A stretch of 64,000 nucleotides of DNA. Source: Armatimonadota bacterium. GTDB taxonomy: Bacteria; Armatimonadota; Fimbriimonadia; Fimbriimonadales; Fimbriimonadaceae. The stretch spans positions 62,001 through 126,000 of the forward strand of contig JAEURN010000004.1 in assembly GCA_016789105.1 (NCBI GenBank), written 5' to 3'. The notes under the pieces were generated by a model. That model made no database searches, was not told the origin of the DNA, and saw nothing but the letters and a program-made list of their open reading frames with translations. This document shows positions 8,484 to 17,447 of this stretch, piece by piece (within the stretch, counting starts at the first letter, position 1; the number at the start of each line of letters is the position of its first letter). The position numbers were made by a program, and so were the translations under genes.

Positions 8484-8519
8484 CAAATGGGTGCCAGGCT
8501 TGCGCCTGGCACCCATTTG
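8484..8519. repeat. 16-bp perfect inverted repeat, REP-like, between convergent genes
   Basis: CAAATGGGTGCCAGGC is followed by four bases (TTGC) and its exact reverse complement. It sits in the 74-base gap between lipB and the DUF1501 gene, which point toward each other. No T tract follows on either strand. It could terminate both transcripts, or be a REP-type element; it is the only copy in the window. Confidence 0.6.
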
Positions 8520-8532
8520 CTTCCATGCGGAC

Positions 8533-9768
8533 TTACTTCAAAACGTCGACGGTTTGGAAACTGCCACCGAGGACGACTTTGGAATCGTTGCCCATCCAAT
8601 CGTCTAGCGCCGTCGCATAAACCTGGCGAAAGTCGATTTTGAATTGGACATCGCCATCGTTGAGGTCGGCAAGGTCGGGCTTTGGACCGTGGAACCCGCC
8701 TTTGACGTTTTTGCCGACAAGGAACATCGGGGCCGCCTTGCCGTGGTCGGTGCCTTCGGAGCCGTTTTCATAGCTGCGCCGGCCGAATTCCGAGAAGACC
8801 AAAGTCATCACTTTGTCGGCTTTGCCGATCGCCTCCAATTCGCTTTGGAATGCGGCCATGGCATCGCTAAAGCCTTTCAGGAGCTTTTCTTGGGCATCCT
8901 TTTGCCGAGCATGGGTATCGAATCCCCCGACGCTGAAGTAGATCACGCGGGTTTGGGGCGAAGTGGCGATGATTTGGGCGATCTGTTTGAACCCGCGGCC
9001 GAACGGATGGTCGCCATAGTCGTTCTTTGGTTCGTACTTACCGAGGTTTGATTTCAGGGCGCTGATGGCATCCAATGCCGTGTTGTTGGCCATTTGGATT
9101 TGGCGAACCGCCGACCCTTCTTGAGCGGCCATGCCCTGGATGTCGCGGAGCATTCTTTCGGCATCCGGGTCGCCAACCATTTGTTGGACGTCCCCAAGGC
9201 TGGCAAAACAGGGGATGCTTGCCTCCTGGGCGCTGAGGGCGAGGGGCCTCTCGGTCGAAAGTCCGATGGCTTCGATCGGGTCAGGCTTTTTTCCACTTTC
9301 GCAGTTGCGGTCGAAGGCGCGGCCGATCCACCCATATTTGAGCGAGCCATCAGGGCTGGCGGATTGCCAAATGTCCATCGATTTGAAGTGCGACCGGTTG
9401 GGGTTGGGGTAGCCGACATTGTTGATGACGGCGACCTGGCCTTTTTTGAACAGGTCGGCCATCCCGGTCATGGCGGGGTGGAAACCAAGCCCATCGGAAA
9501 GCGGGATCACCTGGTCGCTTTGGAATCCGAGCGTTGGCCTTAGCCGGTGGTATTCCGGGTCAAGGTAGGGGATGACCGTGTTGAGGCCGTCGTTCCCGCC
9601 CGAAAACTGGCAGACGACCAGGACATTGTCGGGGTTCACCTTTTTGCCGCTTGCCAATTTGACGACGTCGGCCCGGGCGATGGCGCTGAGCCAAGATGGG
9701 GCCATCAGTCCAACTGCGAGGACGCCGCCTTTAACGAAGAGTTGCCTTCTAGTGAGATCGTTTTCCAT
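8533..9768 (-). CDS. DUF1501 family exported protein
   Basis: I place the start at the ATG ending at 9768, preceded by GGAAGA; it gives 411 aa with a twin-arginine-like leader (TRRQLFVKGG) and a hydrophobic stretch ending in ARADV. DUF1501 features are strong: FSGGNDGLNTVIPY near the start of the mature protein, GGFDTHARQ, VFSEFGRRSYENGSEGTDHG and FLVGKNVKGG. The family is exported, often encoded beside DUF1800 proteins and of unproven enzymatic role; it is related to the sulfatase/phosphatase superfamily. No DUF1800 gene is adjacent here. It is divergent from the small anchored proteins at 9915-10796. Confidence 0.88.
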   Translation of the reverse strand: MENDLTRRQLFVKGGVLAVGLMAPSWLSAIARADVVKLASGKKVNPDNVLVVCQFSGGNDGLNTVIPYLDPEYHRLRPTLGFQSDQVIPLSDGLGFHPAMTGMADLFKKGQVAVINNVGYPNPNRSHFKSMDIWQSASPDGSLKYGWIGRAFDRNCESGKKPDPIEAIGLSTERPLALSAQEASIPCFASLGDVQQMVGDPDAERMLRDIQGMAAQEGSAVRQIQMANNTALDAISALKSNLGKYEPKNDYGDHPFGRGFKQIAQIIATSPQTRVIYFSVGGFDTHARQKDAQEKLLKGFSDAMAAFQSELEAIGKADKVMTLVFSEFGRRSYENGSEGTDHGKAAPMFLVGKNVKGGFHGPKPDLADLNDGDVQFKIDFRQVYATALDDWMGNDSKVVLGGSFQTVDVLK

Positions 9769-9914
9769 TTCGCTGTCTTCCAACCTTGATTCTATGCAAT
9801 GTCCGGACGGAAGCGACCGGAATTTGTTCATTTTTACGGTTGGAACCCCGCAAACGGCATGGGTTTGGAGCGAATTCTGATGCAGAAGCGTTAATATGGG
9901 CGACAGTCTGCGGA

Positions 9915-10340
9915 ATGGCAAACCGGCCTTTGATCCCGCCCAAGTTGGCGACATATGGTTCCTCGGCGATCTTAACGTTGTTGACGTTGGCCGTTTTTGC
10001 CTATTCCAAGGACCAGGGCCCTGAAAGTGCGGTCCGGCGCTACCATGTGGCCGTATCGGATGGCGACCGGAGTGCGGCCAAGGCTTTGGAATCGGGCTCG
10101 GGAGCCTATTCCGACCAAATGGCGGGCTATGTCAGGACTTTGCTGGCCAATTCGGAATCGGTTTCGCTTGGGCGGATCAGACCGGATGGGCGCAAGGCGA
10201 CAGTCGATGTGATCTACCGGCTCTCACGCGGGCGGGGGATCGTTGCGGTTCGTTATGTCGTTGTCAAACCCGACCTGAAATGGCGTGTGGACTTGGATGA
10301 AACGGTGAGTCTGCTGAACCGGATGAACCGCTTCGAGTGA
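9915..10340 (+). CDS. small membrane-anchored protein, NTF2-like candidate
   Basis: The ATG at 9915 (after GCGGA) gives a 141-aa protein with one N-terminal transmembrane segment (residues about 14-30, SSAILTLLTLAVFAY). The soluble domain alternates a helix (ESAVRRYHVAVSDGDRSAAK) with beta-rich stretches ending VVKPDLKWRVDLDE. This layout resembles DUF4878/NTF2-like periplasmic domains. It is followed 12 bases later by a protein of the same architecture, suggesting an old duplication or a functional pair. Function unknown. Confidence 0.7.
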   Translation: MANRPLIPPKLATYGSSAILTLLTLAVFAYSKDQGPESAVRRYHVAVSDGDRSAAKALESGSGAYSDQMAGYVRTLLANSESVSLGRIRPDGRKATVDVIYRLSRGRGIVAVRYVVVKPDLKWRVDLDETVSLLNRMNRFE

Positions 10341-10352
10341 GGTTTAATAAGG

Positions 10353-10796
10353 ATGAAGATGGCGAGAATTTCCGGAAAAGTGCATTGGCTGACGATCGCG
10401 GTGCCGGTTGGTTTGGTGGTTTTGGGTGCCGTTTTCATGGCCGGCGGCGACGACCCGCAAGTCCGGGCGAACATTTTCATGGCCGCCCTTGCACGCGGTG
10501 ACGCCAAAACGTTGGCTGAGAGTTGCGTGATGGAAGGCGTGTCCCAAGAGGACATCCTCAAGGCCTGGCAGCAGTCTGTGAAGGATGCCGAATATTTCCG
10601 GTTCACTTACAAGATCACCGGGGTCCAACAAAGCGGCGACACGGCGCAGGCGCGGATGCTCGTCAACCGGAGCCCCATTTCGGGCGGGGGTTATGACGAA
10701 AACTTCCAGCTGGATCTAAAAAAGGTTGACGGCAAGTGGAAAGTGCGCTTGAACGGGTTGAGCCGGGAGATGTACCCGTTCATGCCCCGGTTCTAG
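10353..10796 (+). CDS. small membrane-anchored protein, NTF2-like candidate (second of pair)
   Basis: This 147-aa protein has an N-terminal anchor (WLTIAVPVGLVVLGAVFMAG), then an amphipathic helix (NIFMAALARGDAKTLAESC), a central beta-rich part and a C-terminal LDLKKVDGKWKVRLNGL strand pair. The pattern of anchor, helix with 'RGDAKTL', and final 'GKWKV' strands parallels the preceding gene and is typical of DUF4878-like domains. An AAGG ribosome-binding sequence lies before the ATG. It probably forms a two-gene unit with its neighbour. No specific function is recognised. Confidence 0.7.
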   Translation: MKMARISGKVHWLTIAVPVGLVVLGAVFMAGGDDPQVRANIFMAALARGDAKTLAESCVMEGVSQEDILKAWQQSVKDAEYFRFTYKITGVQQSGDTAQARMLVNRSPISGGGYDENFQLDLKKVDGKWKVRLNGLSREMYPFMPRF

Positions 10797-10896
10797 GCGC
10801 ACGCTTCTGCGGGTCGAATGCCGGACAGGCCCTTGCCCGGTTTCCGTCTAGGCGGTACCTTCGGACTGGCCCAGGCACGCGGGCCGGGATCCCCTC

Positions 10897-12720
10897 ATGT
10901 CAGCCAATGTCCGCAACCTCGGCATCATCGCGCACGTCGACCACGGCAAAACAACTCTGGTCGATGCGATTTTCAAACAGGCCGGCTTATTCCGCGTGAA
11001 CGAGCACGTGAGCGACCGGGTCATGGACTCCAACGACTTGGAGCGGGAACGCGGTATCACAATTTTGAGCAAGGTCGCCAGCTGCCTTTATGGCGGGACG
11101 AAGATCAATATTGTCGATACCCCCGGCCATGCTGATTTCGGCGGTGAAGTGGAGCGGGTTCTCAGCATGGTCGATGGGGTTTTGCTGATTGTGGACGCCT
11201 GCGAAGGGCCGATGCCCCAAACCCGGTTCGTGCTCAAGAAGGCATTTGAAAACAATCTCAAGGTCATTTGTTGTGTGAACAAAATCGATCGGGAAGGCGC
11301 GCGGCCCCAAGAAGCCTACGACAAGACGATCGACCTGTTCATCGACCTCGGCGCGGACGAAGACGACCTGTTCTTCCCGGTGCTGTACACCAGCGGCGCC
11401 GGAGGGTTTGCCCGGACCAGCCCGGATGGGGCAGAACAAGACATGCAGGCGTTGTTGGAGGCCATCGTGAAAGAGATCCCGGCACCCAAAGTCGTTGAAG
11501 AGGGCCCCGCCCAGCTGCAGATCAACAATTTGGATTATTCCGATTACCTGGGCCGGATTTTTGGCGGCAAGCTGCTGCGTGGCCGGGTGCGGGTCGGCGA
11601 CCGCATGACCATCGTGGGTGAAAACCACAAAACCGGCAGCTTCAACGTGACCAAGGTTTGGATTTACGAAGGCCTGAAGTTGAAGGAGGTCGAAATGGGC
11701 GAACCGGGCGAAATCGTGATGCTGAGCGGCTACGACGAAGTGCTGATCGGCGACACCGTTTGCGACGCGCAGCATGTGGAGGTTCTGCCCCGGATCGAAG
11801 TCGAACCGAGCACACTCACCATGAACTTCTATGCCAACACCTCGCCGCTTGCCGGCAAGGATGGGGGAAAGTTCCTAACGATCCACAAGATCCGAGAACG
11901 CCTAGAGAAGGAAGAAAAAGTCTCCGTCACGCTCAAGCTGGATAAATCCGCTCCCGCCGATACTGTCCGGGTCGCCGCTCGGGGTGAAATGCAGCTCTCG
12001 GTCTTGATCGAAACGATGCGGCGCGAAGGATACGAGATGGCGATTGCCCGCCCAGAAGTCATTTTGAAAGAAGGTGAGGACGGGAAACGGACTGAGCCCG
12101 TCGAGGAACTCACGTGCGAATTCGATGACGACGCGATGGGCGACGTGATGGAAGAACTTAGCCGGCGAAAGGCCCTGATTACCGGGATGGAAACCTTGGG
12201 CAACGGCCGGAGCCGAGTGGTTGCAACCATCCCGACCCGCGGGCTCATCGGACTCCGGAGCGTTTACCTGACCATGACGCGGGGAACGGGGATCATGGCA
12301 AGCATTTTCGAAGGGTACCAAGAGTACAAGGGCCCCATCGAGAGCCGCACCAACGGGAGTCTGATTTCAAAAGATCCGGGCAAGATCACGCGCTACGCCT
12401 ATGAAGATGTCCAGGAGCGGGGCACATTCTTTTATCCGGTGGGAACCGAGACCTATGGGGGGATGATTATTGGTGCCAACGCCCGCGAGGACGACATGGT
12501 GGTCAACGTGACCAAAGTCAAGGCGGCCAACAATATGCGCTCGGCGACCTCAGATAGCACGGTCGTTTTGGACAGCCACCGCGATTTCAGCTTGGAGCAG
12601 GCGCTGGCTTGGCTGCGGGATGACGAGCTGCTGGAAGTGACCCCGAAATACTTACGATTCCGCAAGAAGCTTCTGGATCACTCGGAACGGCGGGTTGCCG
12701 AACGCCGGGCGGAAGCCTGA
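10897..12720 (+). CDS. typA: ribosome-associated GTPase TypA/BipA
   Basis: This 607-aa translational GTPase opens with [16 protein letters not shown] (P-loop) and continues with [27 protein letters not shown] and CCVNKID, the G-domain motifs. The C-terminal half has EF-G-like domains and the TypA-specific tail including [15 protein letters not shown]. TypA/BipA binds ribosomes and supports assembly and stress adaptation. No strong ribosome-binding site is visible before the ATG. A hairpin directly follows the stop. Confidence 0.95.
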   Translation: MSANVRNLGIIAHVDHGKTTLVDAIFKQAGLFRVNEHVSDRVMDSNDLERERGITILSKVASCLYGGTKINIVDTPGHADFGGEVERVLSMVDGVLLIVDACEGPMPQTRFVLKKAFENNLKVICCVNKIDREGARPQEAYDKTIDLFIDLGADEDDLFFPVLYTSGAGGFARTSPDGAEQDMQALLEAIVKEIPAPKVVEEGPAQLQINNLDYSDYLGRIFGGKLLRGRVRVGDRMTIVGENHKTGSFNVTKVWIYEGLKLKEVEMGEPGEIVMLSGYDEVLIGDTVCDAQHVEVLPRIEVEPSTLTMNFYANTSPLAGKDGGKFLTIHKIRERLEKEEKVSVTLKLDKSAPADTVRVAARGEMQLSVLIETMRREGYEMAIARPEVILKEGEDGKRTEPVEELTCEFDDDAMGDVMEELSRRKALITGMETLGNGRSRVVATIPTRGLIGLRSVYLTMTRGTGIMASIFEGYQEYKGPIESRTNGSLISKDPGKITRYAYEDVQERGTFFYPVGTETYGGMIIGANAREDDMVVNVTKVKAANNMRSATSDSTVVLDSHRDFSLEQALAWLRDDELLEVTPKYLRFRKKLLDHSERRVAERRAEA

Positions 12721-12744
12721 CGGCTCGGGTTCTGACAAAAAAAG

Positions 12745-12765
12745 GGCGGGGATCCTATCCCCGCC
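12745..12765 (+). terminator. hairpin after typA
   Basis: GGCGGGGAT and ATCCCCGCC form a nine-base stem with a three-base loop right after the typA stop. The A tract lies upstream (AAAAAAA), so the classical U tract would be on the minus-strand transcript; termination on the plus strand may be weaker. Confidence 0.5.
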
Positions 12766-12797
12766 ATCGAACTGCTTTCGTGATCATCGTCGTACCA

Positions 12798-12830
12798 GCG
12801 GATTCTTTTGATCCGCCCCCTGCCTTTTTT
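12798..12830 (+). terminator. possible second terminator downstream of typA
   Basis: GCGGAT and ATCCGC flank a seven-base loop and are followed, after CCCCTGCC, by six Ts. The stem is short and the spacing to the T run is long, so this is tentative. I see nothing else clear in 12831-13013 upstream of the amidotransferase gene. Confidence 0.3.
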
Positions 12831-13013
12831 CCCCAAAAGGACGCTGCCCGACGCGACTGATTCATTCTTCGGCCGAATTGTTAAGAAACACAGGGCGATT
12901 GGGACTCCCGCGGCAAAAAAGGTGGAAATCGGGACTTGCGGCGGGAAACTGGCCCCCGATTGGGCCGGGCACCCGGCTGTTTTGTCTGGACCGAGCAGAA
13001 TCGGACTGGCTCC

Positions 13014-13610
13014 ATGATCCTGGTCATCGACAATTTCGACAGCTTCACTTACAACCTTGTCCAATACTTGGGCGAGTTGGGTGCCGTGGTGGCGGTTCGC
13101 CGCAACAACGAGATCGACATTGCCGGAGTGGAGGAGTTGGATCCAGCGGGGATCCTGATGAGCCCCGGCCCCTGCACCCCTAAAGAGGCAGGCGTTTGCC
13201 GCGATATCAGCACCGCCGCGCTTGCCGGCCGTTTCGCCGCCCGGCAAGCACCGGTTTTTGGCGTTTGCCTTGGCCACCAGACCCTTGGCGAAATGGCCGG
13301 AGGGACGGTTCGCCGGGCAAAACGGGTCATGCACGGCAAAACCAGCTTGGTAGAGCACGACGGAAAGGGGCTATTTGCGGGCGTGCCCAGCCCGTTCAAC
13401 GCGGTGCGCTACCACTCTTTGGTGGTCGAAGAATCGGATTTGCCTCCGGGTTTTGCCGTGACGGCCCGGAGTGCGGATGACGGCGAGATCCAAGGTTTCC
13501 GACACCGCGAACTCCCGATTGAAGGAGTCCAGTTCCACCCGGAATCCATCCTCACCGAGCACGGCAAAAAGATGATCGCCAACTTTGTGGCTATGTGCCG
13601 GCAGCCCTAG
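13014..13610 (+). CDS. glutamine amidotransferase, anthranilate/aminodeoxychorismate synthase component II
   Basis: The ATG at 13014 gives 198 aa starting MILVIDNFDSFTYNLVQYLG, the classic TrpG/PabA N-terminus. The catalytic Cys is in FGVCLGHQTLGE and the His-Glu pair in QFHPESILTEHG. It releases ammonia from glutamine for a chorismate-using partner (TrpE or PabB). No partner gene is adjacent, so TrpG and PabA cannot be separated and the protein may serve both. Its last four bases overlap the stop of the convergent gene. Confidence 0.9.
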   Translation: MILVIDNFDSFTYNLVQYLGELGAVVAVRRNNEIDIAGVEELDPAGILMSPGPCTPKEAGVCRDISTAALAGRFAARQAPVFGVCLGHQTLGEMAGGTVRRAKRVMHGKTSLVEHDGKGLFAGVPSPFNAVRYHSLVVEESDLPPGFAVTARSADDGEIQGFRHRELPIEGVQFHPESILTEHGKKMIANFVAMCRQP

Positions 13611-14062
13611 TTGGGCTCGATGGCAAACTGCTCGATCGACCACTTATCATCTTGGAAGACCAGGTCGATTCGGACTTTGGCCTTGCCGCGTTCAAATGTC
13701 GCTCGGTTTTGGTAGACGGCGTGGATCACCGGGTCTTTGCCTTCCTTTTTGGCGCTTTTGATAGAAGCGCTCCCCTTGCCTGAGACGAAATCACCGAGGG
13801 CCGATTTGTTGGCGTCCAGCGATTTTTGGAATGCTTCTTTGGAAAATTCGGCCCGGTACTCTTTGGTGGCGAGGCTTGTGAGGACCCCGGCATCGAACCC
13901 GCGCAAGATTTGCCGGGTGTAGGCGTCCCCGAACCCTTTGGCTTCTTTTTCCTTTTTGTTCACGGCGGAGGTGATGGGGGAAAGCAGGAGCATGAAGCCG
14001 CCGCAACAGGCAAGCATCACCGCTGCAAAGACCACGATCCCGAATTTGAACCCGCTGTTCAT
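13607..14062 (-). CDS. small membrane-anchored protein, NTF2/DUF4019-like candidate
   Basis: This 151-aa protein has an N-terminal transmembrane segment (IVVFAAVMLACCGGFMLLL, residues about 9-27). A charged helix (KKEKEAKGFGDAY) follows, then an alpha/beta domain ending in IDLVFQDDKWSIEQFAIEP. The final strand pair and anchor resemble the two small proteins at 9915-10796. It converges on the amidotransferase gene with a four-base overlap. Function unknown; the periplasmic domain may be NTF2-like. Confidence 0.7.
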   Translation of the reverse strand: MNSGFKFGIVVFAAVMLACCGGFMLLLSPITSAVNKKEKEAKGFGDAYTRQILRGFDAGVLTSLATKEYRAEFSKEAFQKSLDANKSALGDFVSGKGSASIKSAKKEGKDPVIHAVYQNRATFERGKAKVRIDLVFQDDKWSIEQFAIEPN

Positions 14063-14154
14063 CCGACTTAGTGGGATTATCGGCCTAGGCCGGGCCGATG
14101 GTCAGGGGATGGGGAAAGAGGCGCGTCCGCAGCCTCCCGACCGGGCAGAATAGG

Positions 14155-15042
14155 ATGATGCCGCGTACGACCGTCCCAGCTGCCGAAGAGTTGCTCGACC
14201 AAGAGATCCCCGTGTTGGACAAGGGGTTTGTCCGCCTGGTGGATTACCTTGGGGGGGATGAGCGGATCGTCCAGGCCGCGCGGGTGAGCTATGGCGCCGG
14301 GACCAAGAGTTTCCGGCAAGACAAGGGATTGATCAACTACTTGATCCGGAATGAGCACACCAGCCCATTCGAGCAAGTGGTGTTGACATTCCATACCAAG
14401 ATGCCAATTTTCGTCGCCCGGCAGTGGGTGCGGCACCGGACGGCGCGGCTCAATGAGATCAGCGGCCGCTATTCGGTGATGAAAGATGAATTCTATGTCC
14501 CCGACCTGAGCCAGATGCGCGGCCAAAGCGAAGACAACAAACAGGCCCGAAGCGACGAAATCCTACAAGAGGCGGAATCCATGGTCGCAGAAATGCAAGC
14601 AGACCAGCGGCAAGTTTACGACCACTATTCGGGCATGGTCGAGCAGGGATTGGCCCGCGAGATCGCTCGAGCTAATTTGCCTCTCTCGCTCTACACCGAA
14701 TGGTATTGGCAGATCGACCTGCATAACTTGTTCCGATTCTTGGCCCTGCGGATGGACAGCCATGCGCAGTACGAAATCCGGGTTTATGCCGAAGCGATGG
14801 CCAAGTGCGCCAAAGCGGTGGCCCCTCTGGCCTATGACGCGTTTGAAGAGCACATCCTCAATTCCGTGCGGTTTTCAAGGCAGGAATGCGTGGCCCTGAG
14901 CCGGATCTTGGCCGGCGGGGAAAACCCGTTGGAAGGCAGGGCCTTGGCGATTTTCGGGCAAAAATTGGAGAAATTGGGTTCGATTAGATTGCCGGAAGAT
15001 GGGGATTCTGCCTTGGCCGTCGGCGAAGCAACACCGGTCTAA
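14155..15042 (+). CDS. thyX: flavin-dependent thymidylate synthase ThyX
   Basis: This protein converts dUMP to dTMP using methylene-tetrahydrofolate, FAD and NADPH. The ThyX signature RHRTARLNEISGRYS (RHRX7S) is exact, followed by LSLYTEWYWQIDLHNLFRFL and DSHAQYEIR, which are typical of the family. I chose the ATG at 14155 (295 aa); an ATG follows immediately at 14158 and a longer frame opens at GTG 14098. The 3' end overlaps the convergent MerR gene by four bases. No thyA is present in the window. Confidence 0.94.
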   Translation: MMPRTTVPAAEELLDQEIPVLDKGFVRLVDYLGGDERIVQAARVSYGAGTKSFRQDKGLINYLIRNEHTSPFEQVVLTFHTKMPIFVARQWVRHRTARLNEISGRYSVMKDEFYVPDLSQMRGQSEDNKQARSDEILQEAESMVAEMQADQRQVYDHYSGMVEQGLAREIARANLPLSLYTEWYWQIDLHNLFRFLALRMDSHAQYEIRVYAEAMAKCAKAVAPLAYDAFEEHILNSVRFSRQECVALSRILAGGENPLEGRALAIFGQKLEKLGSIRLPEDGDSALAVGEATPV

Positions 15043-15308
15043 GCCGCGTCGCGTCGGAACGTGCGCTCAAGGTGGCGCCGGGCACCGGCGATACTGAACA
15101 TTTCTTCCCGCAGAAGTTTATGGAGCATCAAAACGGTCTGGATGTCTTCAGCCCGGTAACGGCGCTGTCCCCCCGGTGTCCGGATTGGGTTGAGGAATCC
15201 TTCAAACTCCTTTTCCCAATAGCGGAGGGTGTGCACTTCCACACCAGTGATCTGACTGGCCATGCTGATGCTCACTCCTTTTCCCGCTTTCTTTTTCCTT
15301 AGACTCAT
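15039..15308 (-). CDS. MerR-family DNA-binding regulator, minimal
   Basis: The ATG ending at 15308 gives 89 aa, essentially only a MerR winged helix: SMASQITGVEVHTLRYWEKEF followed by PGGQRRYRAEDIQTVLMLHKLL. The sequence ends soon after the DNA-binding domain, without a long coiled coil or effector domain, as in MlrA-like or phage-type MerR proteins. It is divergent from the 656-aa orphan at 15477 with 168 bases between them, so it may control that gene and itself. No obvious spaced palindrome is visible in the gap. Confidence 0.82.
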   Translation of the reverse strand: MSLRKKKAGKGVSISMASQITGVEVHTLRYWEKEFEGFLNPIRTPGGQRRYRAEDIQTVLMLHKLLREEMFSIAGARRHLERTFRRDAA

Positions 15309-15476
15309 GGTGTGCAAGTCGCCTTCTTCCTTTCGCAGGGATTGCTCCCAGGTGGTATGTTCGGCGAATCCCGGCAAAAAATCCAGGGTTTTCCCAACGA
15401 TTTTCGGGCATGACGGCGTAGGACACAGGGTTGGGTGGGAACTTGAAAGCGACAGGAGGGGTTCTGGGGATGGCGG

Positions 15477-17447
15477 ATGAATAGCGATTGTCCGGTATTC
15501 CGTTCGGTAGTGACAGAACTCGATGCGGTTGCGCCAGGTGTTCCTTTGATGGCCCTTGGGCAAACGGTTTTTTGGGACGAACCCATGAAAGCGGGGGTGT
15601 TCCGCGCATTTTCGGCCTTGGGTGGGAACCGCCGCTTTGTGGCCGGCGTGCACGATACGGATTATTTCGCCAAATTCCATGTCCGGGGTTCTGGCGGCTA
15701 TGCGGCCCTGCCCCACAACGACACGACGACGAAGGGCCTTTGGAGTGCGGCAGGCGAGTTCAGCCACTTGTTCGGGTCCGAGACGGTTGTGACCAAGGAG
15801 GCCCTCACCGAGGCTGGGGCCAAGGTTGGAATGATCGAACAGTACCGGCCGGGATTGTTGGATGCCAAAACCGAGGCCTATGGGTGGAAGGGTGTCGTCT
15901 CCCTCAGCCCTGATTCAATGATTACGGCCGAAAAGACGCTGGACAAATTGTTCCCCCATCTGTTCGACGCCTTCCAGTGGGCATTGGATGAAAGTTTGAA
16001 CCTCGTATCGGGCAACCACCACCGGGATTCCCTGGCAATGCGGGATCGGTTGCTCAAGCTCGTCTGCGATATCCGAGAGCAGTCCCAAGGGGAGGGTCTA
16101 GCCGCTTTTTACGAGCGCATGCTTCCCGAACTTTACAATTTGGTCGCTGGCGGGGCAGTTGGGCTTGAAACCACCAGAACGACTCGCCTGCTTCGATTCA
16201 ACCGCCAAACCGCCGGATTGGATCGGTTCGCGGTCTTGGATTTATTCCTCAATCCGGCGACGGCGGCTTTGGCCCGGGGGGCCTATGACGACGCCGTGCG
16301 CGGGAGTGAGATCTACACTTTGGACCGGTTTGGCAGTTGCGCCATCCCGTTCGACCTGTACATCCCCGGCGTCGGCCGGGGCACTCTCAGACTCGGCCGC
16401 CGGGGCGGGGTCGTCATGGCCGATAGCCCGGTTGGATTCAGCTTCAAAACGCCAATCGTGAACCGGGAGCAATTGGCGGCGGTCTTGGAGGATCGATTTG
16501 GATCGGATTGTGTTTTGGTCGGCAAGGCGGTCAGCTTGATCCTGATGCTCTCTGCCGAATATGTGTTCGTCTTCCACGAAGGGGCGAGCGGCTATGTTTG
16601 GCGGTCGGCGAAAATGGCCCGGATCCTTGCCGATGCCGGGCATGACCTGGGTTGGAACCCGATTTTGCGTGTAAAGCACGACCCATGGGGCGCAATGGAC
16701 GACTGTTGCGCTTGGTTGCATTTGCCAGAGCCAATGCAAAGGGCCTTCGGCACCGAAGAATTGAGCGCCCCCACGTTCGCCCTCCGGTGGCGCGAGGTCG
16801 CCAAGGCCCAGCGGCAAGCACTCCGGGAGCTTGGCGACGTGCGCCGGCCGTTGGCGCTTTTGGGCTATTTGCAAGAAAGGCTGGGGGGCCAGTGGGAAGT
16901 CTTGGCCGATGAATACCGATCCCTGCAAGCCGAATTCGGCAAGCTGGGAGGCGAAATCGCTCGGCTCAAGTTCCAAAAGAGGGGGGTTCTGGATCGGCTG
17001 CGGGCCGCCAAGGCAACGCGGAACCGGCTTGAACACGAGAAGGGTGCCCACTGGCGCGCCTGCATTTTTGAAAGGCACCCGGCAAAGGAAGACTGGGAGG
17101 CCCGGCAGGGCTTTGACCGGCAAATCCGCCAAGTGGATATTGAGATCGCCGCCATCCGACATGAGTTCAAAGAATTGGAGCGCGAACAGCAAGAGGCCGT
17201 CGGGGCCAAGGCGGTTACCCGGCTGCGGCGGCGGCGGTTCGACATCGCCCTTGAAGCCGAGCTGATGCGCGTCCGCCTGATCCGCGAAGCGGTTGTCTGC
17301 TCTGACGGGCTGGTTCATGCCGGCCACCGTCCTGCTGCCTGGTGGTTCCCCCTGGTGTGCCCAGACGGGACCTGGTTTCGATCGACGATGATGAAGGCCG
17401 AGTGTCGCGTCGAGCCGCTGGTGGTGCGCACAGGGGTGAGCGCCTAG
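15477..17447 (+). CDS. large orphan protein with C-terminal coiled coil
   Basis: This 656-aa protein matches no family I know. It lacks a signal peptide or membrane segment, so it is probably cytosolic. Residues 1-450 look globular, with conserved-looking motifs such as GQTVFWDEPMKAG, GVHDTDYFAKF and LRVKHDPWGAMDDCCAWLHL. Residues about 455-590 are highly charged and likely coiled coil (EYRSLQAEFGKLGGEIARLK, EFKELEREQQEA). The last 60 residues carry Trp/Cys-rich sequence (HRPAAWWFPLVCPDG). Its stop TAG overlaps the dapF GTG start. It faces the small MerR regulator. Confidence 0.75.
   Translation: MNSDCPVFRSVVTELDAVAPGVPLMALGQTVFWDEPMKAGVFRAFSALGGNRRFVAGVHDTDYFAKFHVRGSGGYAALPHNDTTTKGLWSAAGEFSHLFGSETVVTKEALTEAGAKVGMIEQYRPGLLDAKTEAYGWKGVVSLSPDSMITAEKTLDKLFPHLFDAFQWALDESLNLVSGNHHRDSLAMRDRLLKLVCDIREQSQGEGLAAFYERMLPELYNLVAGGAVGLETTRTTRLLRFNRQTAGLDRFAVLDLFLNPATAALARGAYDDAVRGSEIYTLDRFGSCAIPFDLYIPGVGRGTLRLGRRGGVVMADSPVGFSFKTPIVNREQLAAVLEDRFGSDCVLVGKAVSLILMLSAEYVFVFHEGASGYVWRSAKMARILADAGHDLGWNPILRVKHDPWGAMDDCCAWLHLPEPMQRAFGTEELSAPTFALRWREVAKAQRQALRELGDVRRPLALLGYLQERLGGQWEVLADEYRSLQAEFGKLGGEIARLKFQKRGVLDRLRAAKATRNRLEHEKGAHWRACIFERHPAKEDWEARQGFDRQIRQVDIEIAAIRHEFKELEREQQEAVGAKAVTRLRRRRFDIALEAELMRVRLIREAVVCSDGLVHAGHRPAAWWFPLVCPDGTWFRSTMMKAECRVEPLVVRTGVSA

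Noticed and set aside
12831-13013. Riboswitch or attenuator upstream of the trpG-type gene
   Set aside because: I looked for a leader peptide with Trp codons and for a conserved aptamer and saw neither.
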